Assembly: GCA_945878385.1 (NCBI GenBank)
Contig: CAMCTE010000049.1
Span: 1-13,219, forward strand
From: Azohydromonas lata NBRC 102462
GTDB taxonomy: Bacteria > Pseudomonadota > Gammaproteobacteria > Burkholderiales > Burkholderiaceae_C
DNA length: 13,219 bases
Direction of reading: 5' to 3'
Below are positions 5,607 to 12,677 of this stretch, piece by piece. The translations under genes were made by a program, and so were the position numbers. A model generated the notes under the pieces. It saw only the letters and a list, made by a program, of their open reading frames with translations. It ran no database searches and was not told the DNA's origin. How positions within the stretch are numbered: position 1 is the first letter of the stretch; every line of letters starts with the position of its first letter.

Positions 5607-6782
5607 ATGAGCCCAAACCAGTCGCGCCGCGCGTGGATGGCCCGTCATGCCGCCTTGATCGGTGCGTGGGGCCTGGCCCACGGAAACGCACAGAGTCAAA
5701 GTCCCGGCGACACCCTGCGCTTCCCGCGCGACTTCGGTGCGCATCCGGGCACCCGCATCGAGTGGTGGTATGTCACCGGCATGCTGCGGGCCTCAACGGC
5801 CCCCGATGAGCTCTACGGCTTTCAGATCACCTTCTTCCGCAGCCGCACCGCGGTGGCCGACCGGCAGCCCCCATCGGCCAGCCGCCTGGCGCCGCGGCAT
5901 CTGCTGTTCGCCCACGCCGCGCTGACCGATGTGAAGGCGGGGCGATTGCTGCACGCCGAGCGCTTGGCGCGCTGGAGCGGGCCCGATGCCAGTGCAACGG
6001 CAAGCACCCGCCCCACCACGATCACACCCATCACGATGACACCAGCCTCGCACGCCAGTCTCAACGACACGGCCGTGCGCATCGGGCCCTGGCACCTGCA
6101 GCGCGGTGGCGCGCCCGGGGCATCCCTCTACCAAGGCGCTTGGCAAGACGACGATGCCGGCTTCGGCCTGGCACTGAGCCTGCAGGCCACACAACCCGTC
6201 CTGCTGCAGGGTGAAGAAGGCTACAGCCGCAAGAGCCCACGCCCGGGGCATGCCAGCGGCTACTACAGCCAACCCCAGTTGCGCACCACAGGAGAGCTTC
6301 AACTGCAAGGCCGCCGCATTCCGGTGGAAGGCACCGCCTGGCTGGACCACGAGTGGAGCAGCGCCCTGCTCGACCCCGAGGCCGTGGACTGGGACTGGCT
6401 GGGCCTGAACCTTGACGACGGCAGCGCGCTCACCGTGTTCCGGCTGCGCCGTGCCGATGGAAGCGCGCTGTGGGCCGGTGGGTCGCTGCGCCGCCCGGGC
6501 CAGGCGGTGCGCCCCTTCGCACCCCATGAGGTGCAGATGCAACCCGGCCGCACCTGGCGCAGTGCCGCCACGAATGCCGTGTACCCGGTGGAATGGGTCA
6601 TTGCCACGCCCGCCGGCCGGCAGGCGGTGCGGGCCCTGGTGGACGCCCAGGAATTGGACAACCGCAGCCGCACCGGCACGGTGTACTGGGAAGGCATCAG
6701 CAGCCTGCACGACGAGGCAGGCCGCCGCATCGGCACGGGCTACCTGGAGATGACCGGTTATGCCGGGCGCCTGCAGCTCTGA
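5607..6782 (+). CDS. AttH/CrtC-type lipocalin-like protein (carotenoid 1,2-hydratase family), exported
   Basis: A 391-aa protein of the AttH/CrtC family (two lipocalin-like beta-barrel domains). Family marks are HPGTRIEWWYVTG (46-58), GFQITFFRS (71-79), SGYYSQPQL (217-225), GTAWLDHEWSS (242-252), DWDWLGLNL (261-269) and YWEGISSLHDE (360-370). The N terminus SRRAWM (6-11), followed by a modest hydrophobic stretch to about residue 28, looks like a twin-arginine signal, so a periplasmic location is likely. No carotenoid genes are nearby. The neighbouring ABC ATPase and FtsX permease instead match the AttEFGH-type context, so a role as periplasmic partner of that exporter is inferred. Residues 127-148 are an Ala/Ser/Thr/Pro-rich insertion. 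The ATG has a weak GGTGA SD, because the strong upstream SD seems to have been separated by the insertion. Confidence 0.88.
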   Translation: MSPNQSRRAWMARHAALIGAWGLAHGNAQSQSPGDTLRFPRDFGAHPGTRIEWWYVTGMLRASTAPDELYGFQITFFRSRTAVADRQPPSASRLAPRHLLFAHAALTDVKAGRLLHAERLARWSGPDASATASTRPTTITPITMTPASHASLNDTAVRIGPWHLQRGGAPGASLYQGAWQDDDAGFGLALSLQATQPVLLQGEEGYSRKSPRPGHASGYYSQPQLRTTGELQLQGRRIPVEGTAWLDHEWSSALLDPEAVDWDWLGLNLDDGSALTVFRLRRADGSALWAGGSLRRPGQAVRPFAPHEVQMQPGRTWRSAATNAVYPVEWVIATPAGRQAVRALVDAQELDNRSRTGTVYWEGISSLHDEAGRRIGTGYLEMTGYAGRLQL

Positions 6783-6826
6783 TCGGGTTCTTGGTACCCT
6801 AGAGGGTTGCCTCTGACCACCCCATC

Positions 6827-8671
6827 ATGTCCACCAGCGACCGCGCCAAATCCAAAAGCCCCAAATCGCTGGGCGGCCTCGTTCCCTTCCTGCGACCCTA
6901 CCGCCTGCAGATCGGCTTGGCCGTCGTATTTTTGCTGTTGGCTGCGGCCAGCACCCTGGCCTTTCCGGTGGCGCTCAAGAGCCTGATCGACCAGGGCTTT
7001 GTGGCGGCCGAACCCGGCCAACAACTTCTGAACCTGCGCGAGCACTTCGGTGCGCTGTTCGCCGTGGGTGCCGCGCTGGGCCTGTTCTCCGCAGCCCGCT
7101 TCTACATGGTGACTTGGCTGGGCGAACGCGTCACCGCCGACCTGCGCAGCGCGGTGTACGCCCATGTGGTGCAGCAAAGCCCCGAGTTCTTCGAAACCAC
7201 ACAAACCGGTGAAGTGATCAGCCGCCTGACCACCGACACCACCCTGGTGCAGACCGTGGTGGGCTCGTCCCTGAGCATGGGCTTGCGCAACACAGTGATG
7301 GGCATCGGTGCGCTGATCATGCTGGTGGTCACCAACCCCGCCGTGATGGCGCAGGTGCTGGGCATGTTGGTGCTGGTGGTGCTGCCATCGCTGTACTTCG
7401 GCCGGCGCGTGCGCAAGCTCTCGCGCGCCAGCCAAGACCGCGTGGCCGACACCAGTGCCATTGCCGCCGAGGTGCTCAATGCCATGCCGGTGGTGCAGAG
7501 CTATGTGCAGGAATCGCGTGAAGCCCAACGCTTTGAAGACGCCACCGAGGCCGCCTTCGATACCGCCAAGCGCCGCACCAAGATCCGTTCGGTGCTGGTG
7601 GGCTTCATCATCACCGCCACCTTCGCCGCACTGCTGTGGGGCCTGTACCAGGGTACGCAATCGGTCATCGAAGGCCGCATCAGCGCCGGTCACCTGGGTC
7701 AGACGGTGGTGTTCGTCATCATCCTCATCAGCAGTGTGGCGGTGCTCTCAGAGGTGTATGGCGACCTGTTGCGCGCAGCCGGCGCCACCGAGCGGCTGAT
7801 GGAATTGCTGGCCACCCGCTCGCCCGTGGCCGAAGCCGCCGCCCCTCAGGAACTGCCCGCCACACGGGGAGGCTCGGCGGTGCAGTTCGAAGACATCACC
7901 TTCCACTACCCCTCGCGCCCGGCCACCGCCGCGCTGCGCCAACTCAGCCTGAACATCAAGCCGGGTGAAACCATCGCCCTGGTGGGCCCCAGCGGTGCCG
8001 GCAAGAGCACGGTGCTGCAACTGCTGCTGCGCTACTACGACGCGCAGCAGGGCCGCGTGCGGGTGGACGGCGTGGATGTGCGCCAAGCCGGCTTAAAGGC
8101 ACTGCGCCAACGCATCGGCATCGTCCCGCAAGACAGCGTCATCTTCTCCACCAGCGCCCTGGAAAACATCCGCTACGGCCGCCCCGACGCCACTGAAGCG
8201 GAAGTGGTCGCCGCGGCCCAGGCCGCGCACGCCCACGAATTCATCACCGCCCTGCCCGAGGGCTACCAAAGCTTTCTGGGTGAGCGCGGCGTGCGCTTGT
8301 CTGGCGGCCAGCGCCAACGCATCAGCATTGCACGCGCCATGCTCAAGAACCCGCCCTTGCTGCTGCTGGACGAAGCCACCAGCGCACTGGACTCGGAGAG
8401 CGAGCGCATGGTGCAAGCTGCGCTGGAAGCAGCCATGCAGGGCCGCACCACCATCGTGGTGGCGCACCGCCTGGCCACCGTGCAACGGGCCGACCGCATC
8501 CTGGTGCTGGACGCAGGCGAACTGGTCGAGCACGGCACCCATGCGGAACTGATGGCCCGCAGCGGCTTGTATGCGCGCTTGGCTTCGATGCAGTTCGGCC
8601 TGAACACCGACCCCGCCGACCCCGCCGAGCCTTCCGGTCGCGCCAGTCGCGCCAGTCGCGCCCCAGCGTGA
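6827..8671 (+). CDS. MsbA-related ABC exporter half-transporter (ABCB type, fused TMD-NBD)
   Basis: A 614-aa inner-membrane exporter that should work as a homodimer. The transmembrane domain spans roughly residues 27-310 (helices near 29-50, 74-93, 155-172, 174-191, 255-275 and 290-310), with the EFFETTQTGEVISRL coupling motif at 120-134. The nucleotide-binding domain shows Walker A GPSGAGKST (387-395), Q-loop Gln435, signature LSGGQ (491-495), Walker B LLLLDEA (511-517) with Glu516, and switch His547. It resembles the MsbA-related subgroup. True MsbA usually neighbours lpxK, which is not here, so I give no symbol. The C-terminal tail (593-614) is low-complexity, Asp/Pro/Ala then Ser-Arg-Ala repeats, encoded by short DNA repeats. 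It starts 44 bp after the attH-like gene. No clear SD is visible before the ATG. Confidence 0.92.
   Translation: MSTSDRAKSKSPKSLGGLVPFLRPYRLQIGLAVVFLLLAAASTLAFPVALKSLIDQGFVAAEPGQQLLNLREHFGALFAVGAALGLFSAARFYMVTWLGERVTADLRSAVYAHVVQQSPEFFETTQTGEVISRLTTDTTLVQTVVGSSLSMGLRNTVMGIGALIMLVVTNPAVMAQVLGMLVLVVLPSLYFGRRVRKLSRASQDRVADTSAIAAEVLNAMPVVQSYVQESREAQRFEDATEAAFDTAKRRTKIRSVLVGFIITATFAALLWGLYQGTQSVIEGRISAGHLGQTVVFVIILISSVAVLSEVYGDLLRAAGATERLMELLATRSPVAEAAAPQELPATRGGSAVQFEDITFHYPSRPATAALRQLSLNIKPGETIALVGPSGAGKSTVLQLLLRYYDAQQGRVRVDGVDVRQAGLKALRQRIGIVPQDSVIFSTSALENIRYGRPDATEAEVVAAAQAAHAHEFITALPEGYQSFLGERGVRLSGGQRQRISIARAMLKNPPLLLLDEATSALDSESERMVQAALEAAMQGRTTIVVAHRLATVQRADRILVLDAGELVEHGTHAELMARSGLYARLASMQFGLNTDPADPAEPSGRASRASRAPA
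8637..8663 (+). repeat. 9-bp tandem repeat, three copies of GTCGCGCCA (last copy imperfect)
   Basis: Copies lie at 8637-8645, 8646-8654 and 8655-8663 (final base differs). They encode the repeating Arg-Ala-Ser tail of the ABC exporter. Just upstream, gaccccgcc occurs twice (Asp-Pro-Ala). The unit is a multiple of three, so copy changes alter tail length without breaking the frame. Confidence 0.7.
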
Positions 8672-8693
8672 TACACCTCGACAATCCACCACC

Positions 8694-9527
8694 ATGAGCA
8701 CCCGCCCGATCCGTTCCCAATACGAAGACTTCATGCGCCATGTGTTCGAGCACGGCGTGGCCAAGGGCGACCGCACCGGCACTGGCACGCGCAGCGTGTT
8801 CGGTCACCAGATGCGCTTCGACCTGCGCGAGGGCTTCCCGCTGGTCACCACCAAGAAGGTGCACTTGAAGAGCATCATCCTGGAACTGCTGTGGTTCCTG
8901 CGCGGAGATTCGAATGTGAAGTGGCTGCAGGAGCGCGGCTGCACCATCTGGGACGAATGGGCCCGCAAAGACGGCGACCTGGGCCCTGTGTATGGCGTGC
9001 AATGGCGCAACTGGCCCACCCCGGACGGCGGCCACATCGATCAGATCAGCCAGGTGCTGCAGCAACTGCGAAACAACCCCGATTCCCGCCGCATCATCGT
9101 CAGCGCCTGGAATGTGGCCGACCTGCCCCAGATGGCGCTGATGCCCTGCCACGCCTTCTTCCAGTTCTATGTGGCCCCACCCACGCAGCAAGGCGGCAAA
9201 GGCACCGTGAGCTGCCAGCTCTACCAACGCAGCGCCGACATTTTCCTGGGTGTGCCCTTCAACATCGCGTCCTACGCCCTGCTCACCCACATGATCGCGC
9301 AGCAGTGCAACCTGGAAGTGGGCGATTTCATCTGGACAGGTGGGGATTGCCACATCTACGACAACCACACCGAACAGGTGCAACTGCAACTCTCACGCGC
9401 GCCGATGCCTTACCCCACGCTGCACATCCGCCGCCAGCCTGCCAGCCTATTCGACTACGAGCTCGAAGACTTCGAGGTGCGGGACTACCAGCACCACCCG
9501 GCGATCAAGGCGCCGGTGGCGGTTTGA
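8694..9527 (+). CDS. thyA: Thymidylate synthase ThyA
   Basis: A 277-aa enzyme that methylates dUMP to dTMP, using 5,10-methylene-THF as carbon donor and reductant and producing dihydrofolate. It shows GDRTGTGTRSVFG (25-37), the substrate-binding segment around SRRIIVSAWN (131-140), the catalytic Cys152 in LMPCHAFFQF, CQLYQRSADIFLGVPFN (174-190), and the HIYDNH motif (220-225). It is about 13 residues longer than E. coli ThyA, with a short Gly/Gln-rich insertion (161-170) after the catalytic strand. No good SD precedes the ATG. A -10-like GACAAT ends 8 nt upstream, so a very short or absent 5' leader is possible. The dihydrofolate it makes is recycled by folA, two genes downstream. Confidence 0.97.
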   Translation: MSTRPIRSQYEDFMRHVFEHGVAKGDRTGTGTRSVFGHQMRFDLREGFPLVTTKKVHLKSIILELLWFLRGDSNVKWLQERGCTIWDEWARKDGDLGPVYGVQWRNWPTPDGGHIDQISQVLQQLRNNPDSRRIIVSAWNVADLPQMALMPCHAFFQFYVAPPTQQGGKGTVSCQLYQRSADIFLGVPFNIASYALLTHMIAQQCNLEVGDFIWTGGDCHIYDNHTEQVQLQLSRAPMPYPTLHIRRQPASLFDYELEDFEVRDYQHHPAIKAPVAV

Positions 9528-9534
9528 CCACGGC

Positions 9535-10437
9535 ATGACGAATGCCTGGCGCCCCACCGGGCGCGACCTGCTGCTGCTGGTGGCCCTCACGCTGATGTGG
9601 GGCGTGAACTGGCCGATGATGAAATTCTCGCTGCGCGAGCTAAGTCCACTGTGGTTTCGCGCGTGGACGATGACGGGCGGGGCCTTGCTGCTGTTGGCCT
9701 TCTTCAGTTGGCGCGGTATGAACCTGCGCGTGCCCCGTGCGCACTGGGGCGCCATCGCCTGGCTGGCGCTGCCCAACATCCTGGGCTGGCACGGGCTTTC
9801 GATCGTGGGCCTCAGCGGCCTGCCCTCCGGCCGCGCGGCCATCCTGGGCTTCACCATGCCGGTGTGGACGGTGCTGGTGGCCATCCTCTTGGGTGAACAG
9901 CGCTTGAACCGCCGCGTCTTCATTTCGGTGGTGGCCGCCACGGCCGCGGTGGGCCTGCTGGCCGCGCACGAACTCAATGCCCTGGCCGGCCGGCCCGTTG
10001 CAGTGCTGTGGATGCAGGGAGGGGCGTTCTGCTGGGCTTTGGGCACGGTGATGATGCGCCGCTCCAACTTGGGCCTGCCCACCGAGGCCGTGACCGTGTG
10101 GATGATGCTGCTGGGTTCTGCATGTTTCTGGTTGATTGCCCCACTGGCCGAGCCCTTCCCCGATGTGCAGGCCTTGAGCGCGGGCCTGTGGTGGTCGCTG
10201 CTGTATGGCGTGGTGCTGAACTACGGTTACGCGCAGGTCATCTGGTTCAACATGGCCAAGCGCTTGCCGCCCTCGGCCAGTGCCTTTTCCATCATGGCCG
10301 TGCCGGTGGTGGGCACCCTCACCGCCACCTTCATCGTGGGCGAAGTGCCGCGCGCCACCGATTGGGCTGCTGCGGTGTGCGTGATGGTGGCCATTGCCGC
10401 AGCGCTGATTCCGGTGCGCGCAAAATCCGGGGCATGA
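9535..10437 (+). CDS. EamA-family (DMT superfamily) transporter
   Basis: A 300-aa inner-membrane protein with about ten helices arranged as two EamA repeats (roughly 10-143 and 155-295). Typical marks are LTLMWGVNWPMMK in helix 1 (18-30), PSGRAAILGFTMPVWTVLVAILLGEQ at the end of the first repeat, and the matching SASAFSIMAVPVVGTLTATFIVGE in the second. The frame is open further upstream inside thyA, but ATG 9535 (MTNAWRP) puts helix 1 at the normal place, 7 bp after the thyA stop. The end overlaps the folA start (ATGA, 10434-10437). The substrate cannot be read from the sequence. Its position between thyA and folA makes a folate-, pterin- or nucleoside-related cargo a testable guess only. Confidence 0.9.
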   Translation: MTNAWRPTGRDLLLLVALTLMWGVNWPMMKFSLRELSPLWFRAWTMTGGALLLLAFFSWRGMNLRVPRAHWGAIAWLALPNILGWHGLSIVGLSGLPSGRAAILGFTMPVWTVLVAILLGEQRLNRRVFISVVAATAAVGLLAAHELNALAGRPVAVLWMQGGAFCWALGTVMMRRSNLGLPTEAVTVWMMLLGSACFWLIAPLAEPFPDVQALSAGLWWSLLYGVVLNYGYAQVIWFNMAKRLPPSASAFSIMAVPVVGTLTATFIVGEVPRATDWAAAVCVMVAIAAALIPVRAKSGA

Positions 10438-11003
10438 CCACACCCCTGCCCGCTGCCGAAGAACAGCCCACCGCATCTGCACGCCCGGGCTGCGTGAGCC
10501 TGATCGCGGCCATCACCCGCAACCGCGGGATCGGCCTGAACAACCGGTTGCTGGTGCACCTGCCCGAAGATCTGAAGCACTTTCGGCGCGTCACCATGGG
10601 CTGCCCCGTGATCATGGGGCGCAAGACCTGGGACAGCCTGCCCCCGGCCTTCCGGCCGCTGCCCGGCCGCCGCAATGTCGTGATCAGCCGCAACCCCCAG
10701 GCCCAGTGCCCAGGCGCGCAGGTGTGCACCAGCCTGGAAGTCGCGCTGGTCGGGCTGCAAGAAGAGCCCCGCGTCTTCGTGATCGGCGGGGAACAAATCT
10801 ACGCGCTGGCCCTGCCTCACGCCGACGAGCTGGTGCTCACCGAGATCGATGCCGAGCCGCCAGCCGATGCGTTTTTCCCGGCATGGCCCGCGACTGAGTT
10901 CGAAGTGGTGCAGCGCGTGGCACCGGCGTCAGAAGTAGGCCCTGCGTCGGTACCGTATGCCTTCGTCACCTATCGCAGGGGCCGCGCAAGCTCGAGCGCC
11001 TGA
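10434..11003 (+). CDS. folA: Dihydrofolate reductase FolA
   Basis: A 189-aa enzyme that reduces dihydrofolate to tetrahydrofolate with NADPH, closing the cycle with ThyA. The core begins at residue ~21 (VSLIAAITRNRGIGL). LPEDLKHFRR (43-52) carries the catalytic acid Asp46 (E. coli Asp27), PVIMGRKTWDSL (58-69) forms part of the NADPH site, LPGRRNVVISR follows (76-86), and FVIGGEQIY (115-123) holds the conserved Gly pair. Two oddities: about 18 extra N-terminal residues rich in Pro/Ala, and Val41 where E. coli has the conserved active-site Trp22 (LLVHLPED instead of MPWNLPAD). The ATG overlaps the EamA stop by 4 bp (ATGA), suggesting coupled translation. A start at the internal GTG (codon 21) would give a standard-length enzyme. 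Confidence 0.95.
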   Translation: MTTPLPAAEEQPTASARPGCVSLIAAITRNRGIGLNNRLLVHLPEDLKHFRRVTMGCPVIMGRKTWDSLPPAFRPLPGRRNVVISRNPQAQCPGAQVCTSLEVALVGLQEEPRVFVIGGEQIYALALPHADELVLTEIDAEPPADAFFPAWPATEFEVVQRVAPASEVGPASVPYAFVTYRRGRASSSA

Positions 11004-11006
11004 GCC

Positions 11007-11038
11007 ACTTGGCTACTTGGCTACTTGGCTACTTGGCC
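11007..11038 (+). repeat. 8-bp tandem repeat ACTTGGCT, four copies (last ends in C)
   Basis: Copies start at 11007, 11015, 11023 and 11031, beginning 3 bp after the folA stop and ending 50 bp before the S10 peptidase start. The unit is not a multiple of three and lies outside coding sequence. Each unit contains TTGGCT, which shares four of six bases with a -35 box. Perfect short tandem arrays like this tend to change copy number by slippage. Confidence 0.85.
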
Positions 11039-11088
11039 CTCGCATCAATTTTCACAGACCACGACACTTTTCAAAAAGAGCGCCCCTC

Positions 11089-12609
11089 ATGAGCAAGCCC
11101 ATCACGACCGACGCGACAAAGTCCAAAGGTGAAGACGGCAAGACGCCCGCGAGCATGCCCAGCACCCCACACGGATTGGACGCCCTGCTGTCCCGCGGCC
11201 CCTGGAACAGCCAGGGCCAGGTGCGCACACCCGATGGCACGCTGAAATTCGACTGCAGTGCCGAATTTCTACCTGTGCTCGAAGACAAGGTCAGTGCCAG
11301 CGGCAGCGAGCCCCTGGCCGCCGTGATGTGCACCTCCTACCGTGTGGCCACGCCCGAAGGCGCGGCGCCCCGTCCGGTCTGCTTTGCCTTCAACGGCGGC
11401 CCGGGCTCAGCCTCCATCTGGTTGCAGCTCGGCGCAGTGGGCCCCAAACGCGTGGTCATCCAGGACGACGGCTACGCCCCCGCACCGCCCTATGCGGTGC
11501 AAGACAACCCACAGACCTGGCTCTCGCACTTCGACCTGGTCTTCCTCGACCCCCCACACACCGGCTGGGCCCTGGCGCGAGACGACGAGGCCCGCAAGAA
11601 GGTCCTCAGCGTGGATGGCGATGTCGCCGCACTGACGGGTGTGATGCGCCAATGGCTCACCCGCCACCGCCGTTGGAACTCGGCCATCTACCTCGCCGGC
11701 GAAAGCTATGGCACCACGCGCGGCGCGGCCCTGGCCGACAGCCTGCAGGCCGCCGGTGTGGCGCTCGCCGGCCTGATCCTGGTCTCCTGCGCCATGGACC
11801 TGCAGACCCTGCGATTCGTACCGGCCAACGACCTGCCCTACGCCCTGTTCCTGCCGGCCATGGCCAACACCTCGCAATACCACGGCCTGCTCAAGGGCCG
11901 CGTGGGCGCCTCATCCAATGCCGCACGGCAGGCAGCCGAAGCCTTTGTGGAGGAAGACTACCTGGCCGCGCTGCACCTGGGCGCGCGGCTCACGCACGAC
12001 CGCACGCGGCGACTGGCGCGGCGTCTGGCGGAACTGACCGGCCTTCCTGCCGCACTGATCGAACAGCACAACCTGCGCATCAGCGACCAGCTTTACTTCT
12101 TCGAGGCCATGCGGCCTCAAGGCCGTATCGTGGGGCGGCTGGAGTCGCGCGTCACCGGCCCCATGGGCGCCAACCGCAGCCGCACCTGGGAATTCGACCC
12201 GGGCATCGACGCCATCAGTGGGCCCTATGCCATGGCCGGCCAGGCCTACTTCGCCCAAGACCTCGGCATTGACCTGCACACGCCCTACAGGGTCATCAAC
12301 GGCGAGGTCAACAAGGCTTGGAACTGGAACCGGGGCGAGGCCCAAGGCAACCACTTCGCCAGCACCACACCCGAGCTGGCGCGCGCCATGCGCCGCAACC
12401 CGCACCTCAAGGTGTTGGTGGCCAGTGGCCGCTATGACCTGGGTACGCCCTACAGCGCCACCGATTGGTCTTTGGCCCAGCTCGACATCCCGGCCGAGGT
12501 GCGCACGCGCCTGACCCACCGCTACTACGACGCCGGGCACATGATGTACACGCGAGAAGCCGACCTGCAGGCGCTTTACCACGATCTGTCCGACTGGCTC
12601 AAGGCCTGA
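11089..12609 (+). CDS. Family S10 serine carboxypeptidase-like protein, no visible signal peptide
   Basis: A 506-aa alpha/beta-hydrolase of peptidase family S10, which removes C-terminal residues from peptides, usually at acidic pH. FNGGPGSASIWLQLGAVGP (101-119) is the substrate-binding/oxyanion motif. LAGESYGTTRG (202-212) carries the nucleophile Ser206, ASGRYDLGTP (445-454) the Asp450, and DAGHMMYT (481-488) the His484, so the triad is complete. The N terminus is polar and Lys/Thr/Pro-rich, with no signal peptide or lipobox, suggesting a cytoplasmic protein. The frame is open from 10957 inside folA, but that extension crosses the tandem repeat and is not protein-like. ATG 11089 has AAGAG 8 nt upstream. 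It stands alone between folA and the DUF4337 gene. The substrate is unknown. Confidence 0.92.
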   Translation: MSKPITTDATKSKGEDGKTPASMPSTPHGLDALLSRGPWNSQGQVRTPDGTLKFDCSAEFLPVLEDKVSASGSEPLAAVMCTSYRVATPEGAAPRPVCFAFNGGPGSASIWLQLGAVGPKRVVIQDDGYAPAPPYAVQDNPQTWLSHFDLVFLDPPHTGWALARDDEARKKVLSVDGDVAALTGVMRQWLTRHRRWNSAIYLAGESYGTTRGAALADSLQAAGVALAGLILVSCAMDLQTLRFVPANDLPYALFLPAMANTSQYHGLLKGRVGASSNAARQAAEAFVEEDYLAALHLGARLTHDRTRRLARRLAELTGLPAALIEQHNLRISDQLYFFEAMRPQGRIVGRLESRVTGPMGANRSRTWEFDPGIDAISGPYAMAGQAYFAQDLGIDLHTPYRVINGEVNKAWNWNRGEAQGNHFASTTPELARAMRRNPHLKVLVASGRYDLGTPYSATDWSLAQLDIPAEVRTRLTHRYYDAGHMMYTREADLQALYHDLSDWLKA

Positions 12610-12677
12610 GCCTGCGGCGACCCAGCGCGGACACCGCCTACCATCACACCCATCGACGCATACAAGGAACACACCCC

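Noticed and set aside
6790..6815. Hairpin/promoter ACCCT-AG-AGGGT before the ABC exporter
   Set aside because: Arms are only 5 bp with a 2-nt loop, no T-tract, and no -35 at a suitable distance.
6758..7693. Long - strand frames opposite the ABC exporter, thyA and attH-like gene
   Set aside because: All are His/Gly/Gln-rich antisense shadows of convincing + strand genes.
10957..11088. Earlier start for the S10 peptidase with a hydrophobic stretch (LGYLATWLLGP) that might pass for a signal
   Set aside because: The hydrophobic stretch is just the 8-bp tandem repeat translated, it is followed by a basic segment without a cleavage site, and the start lies inside folA.
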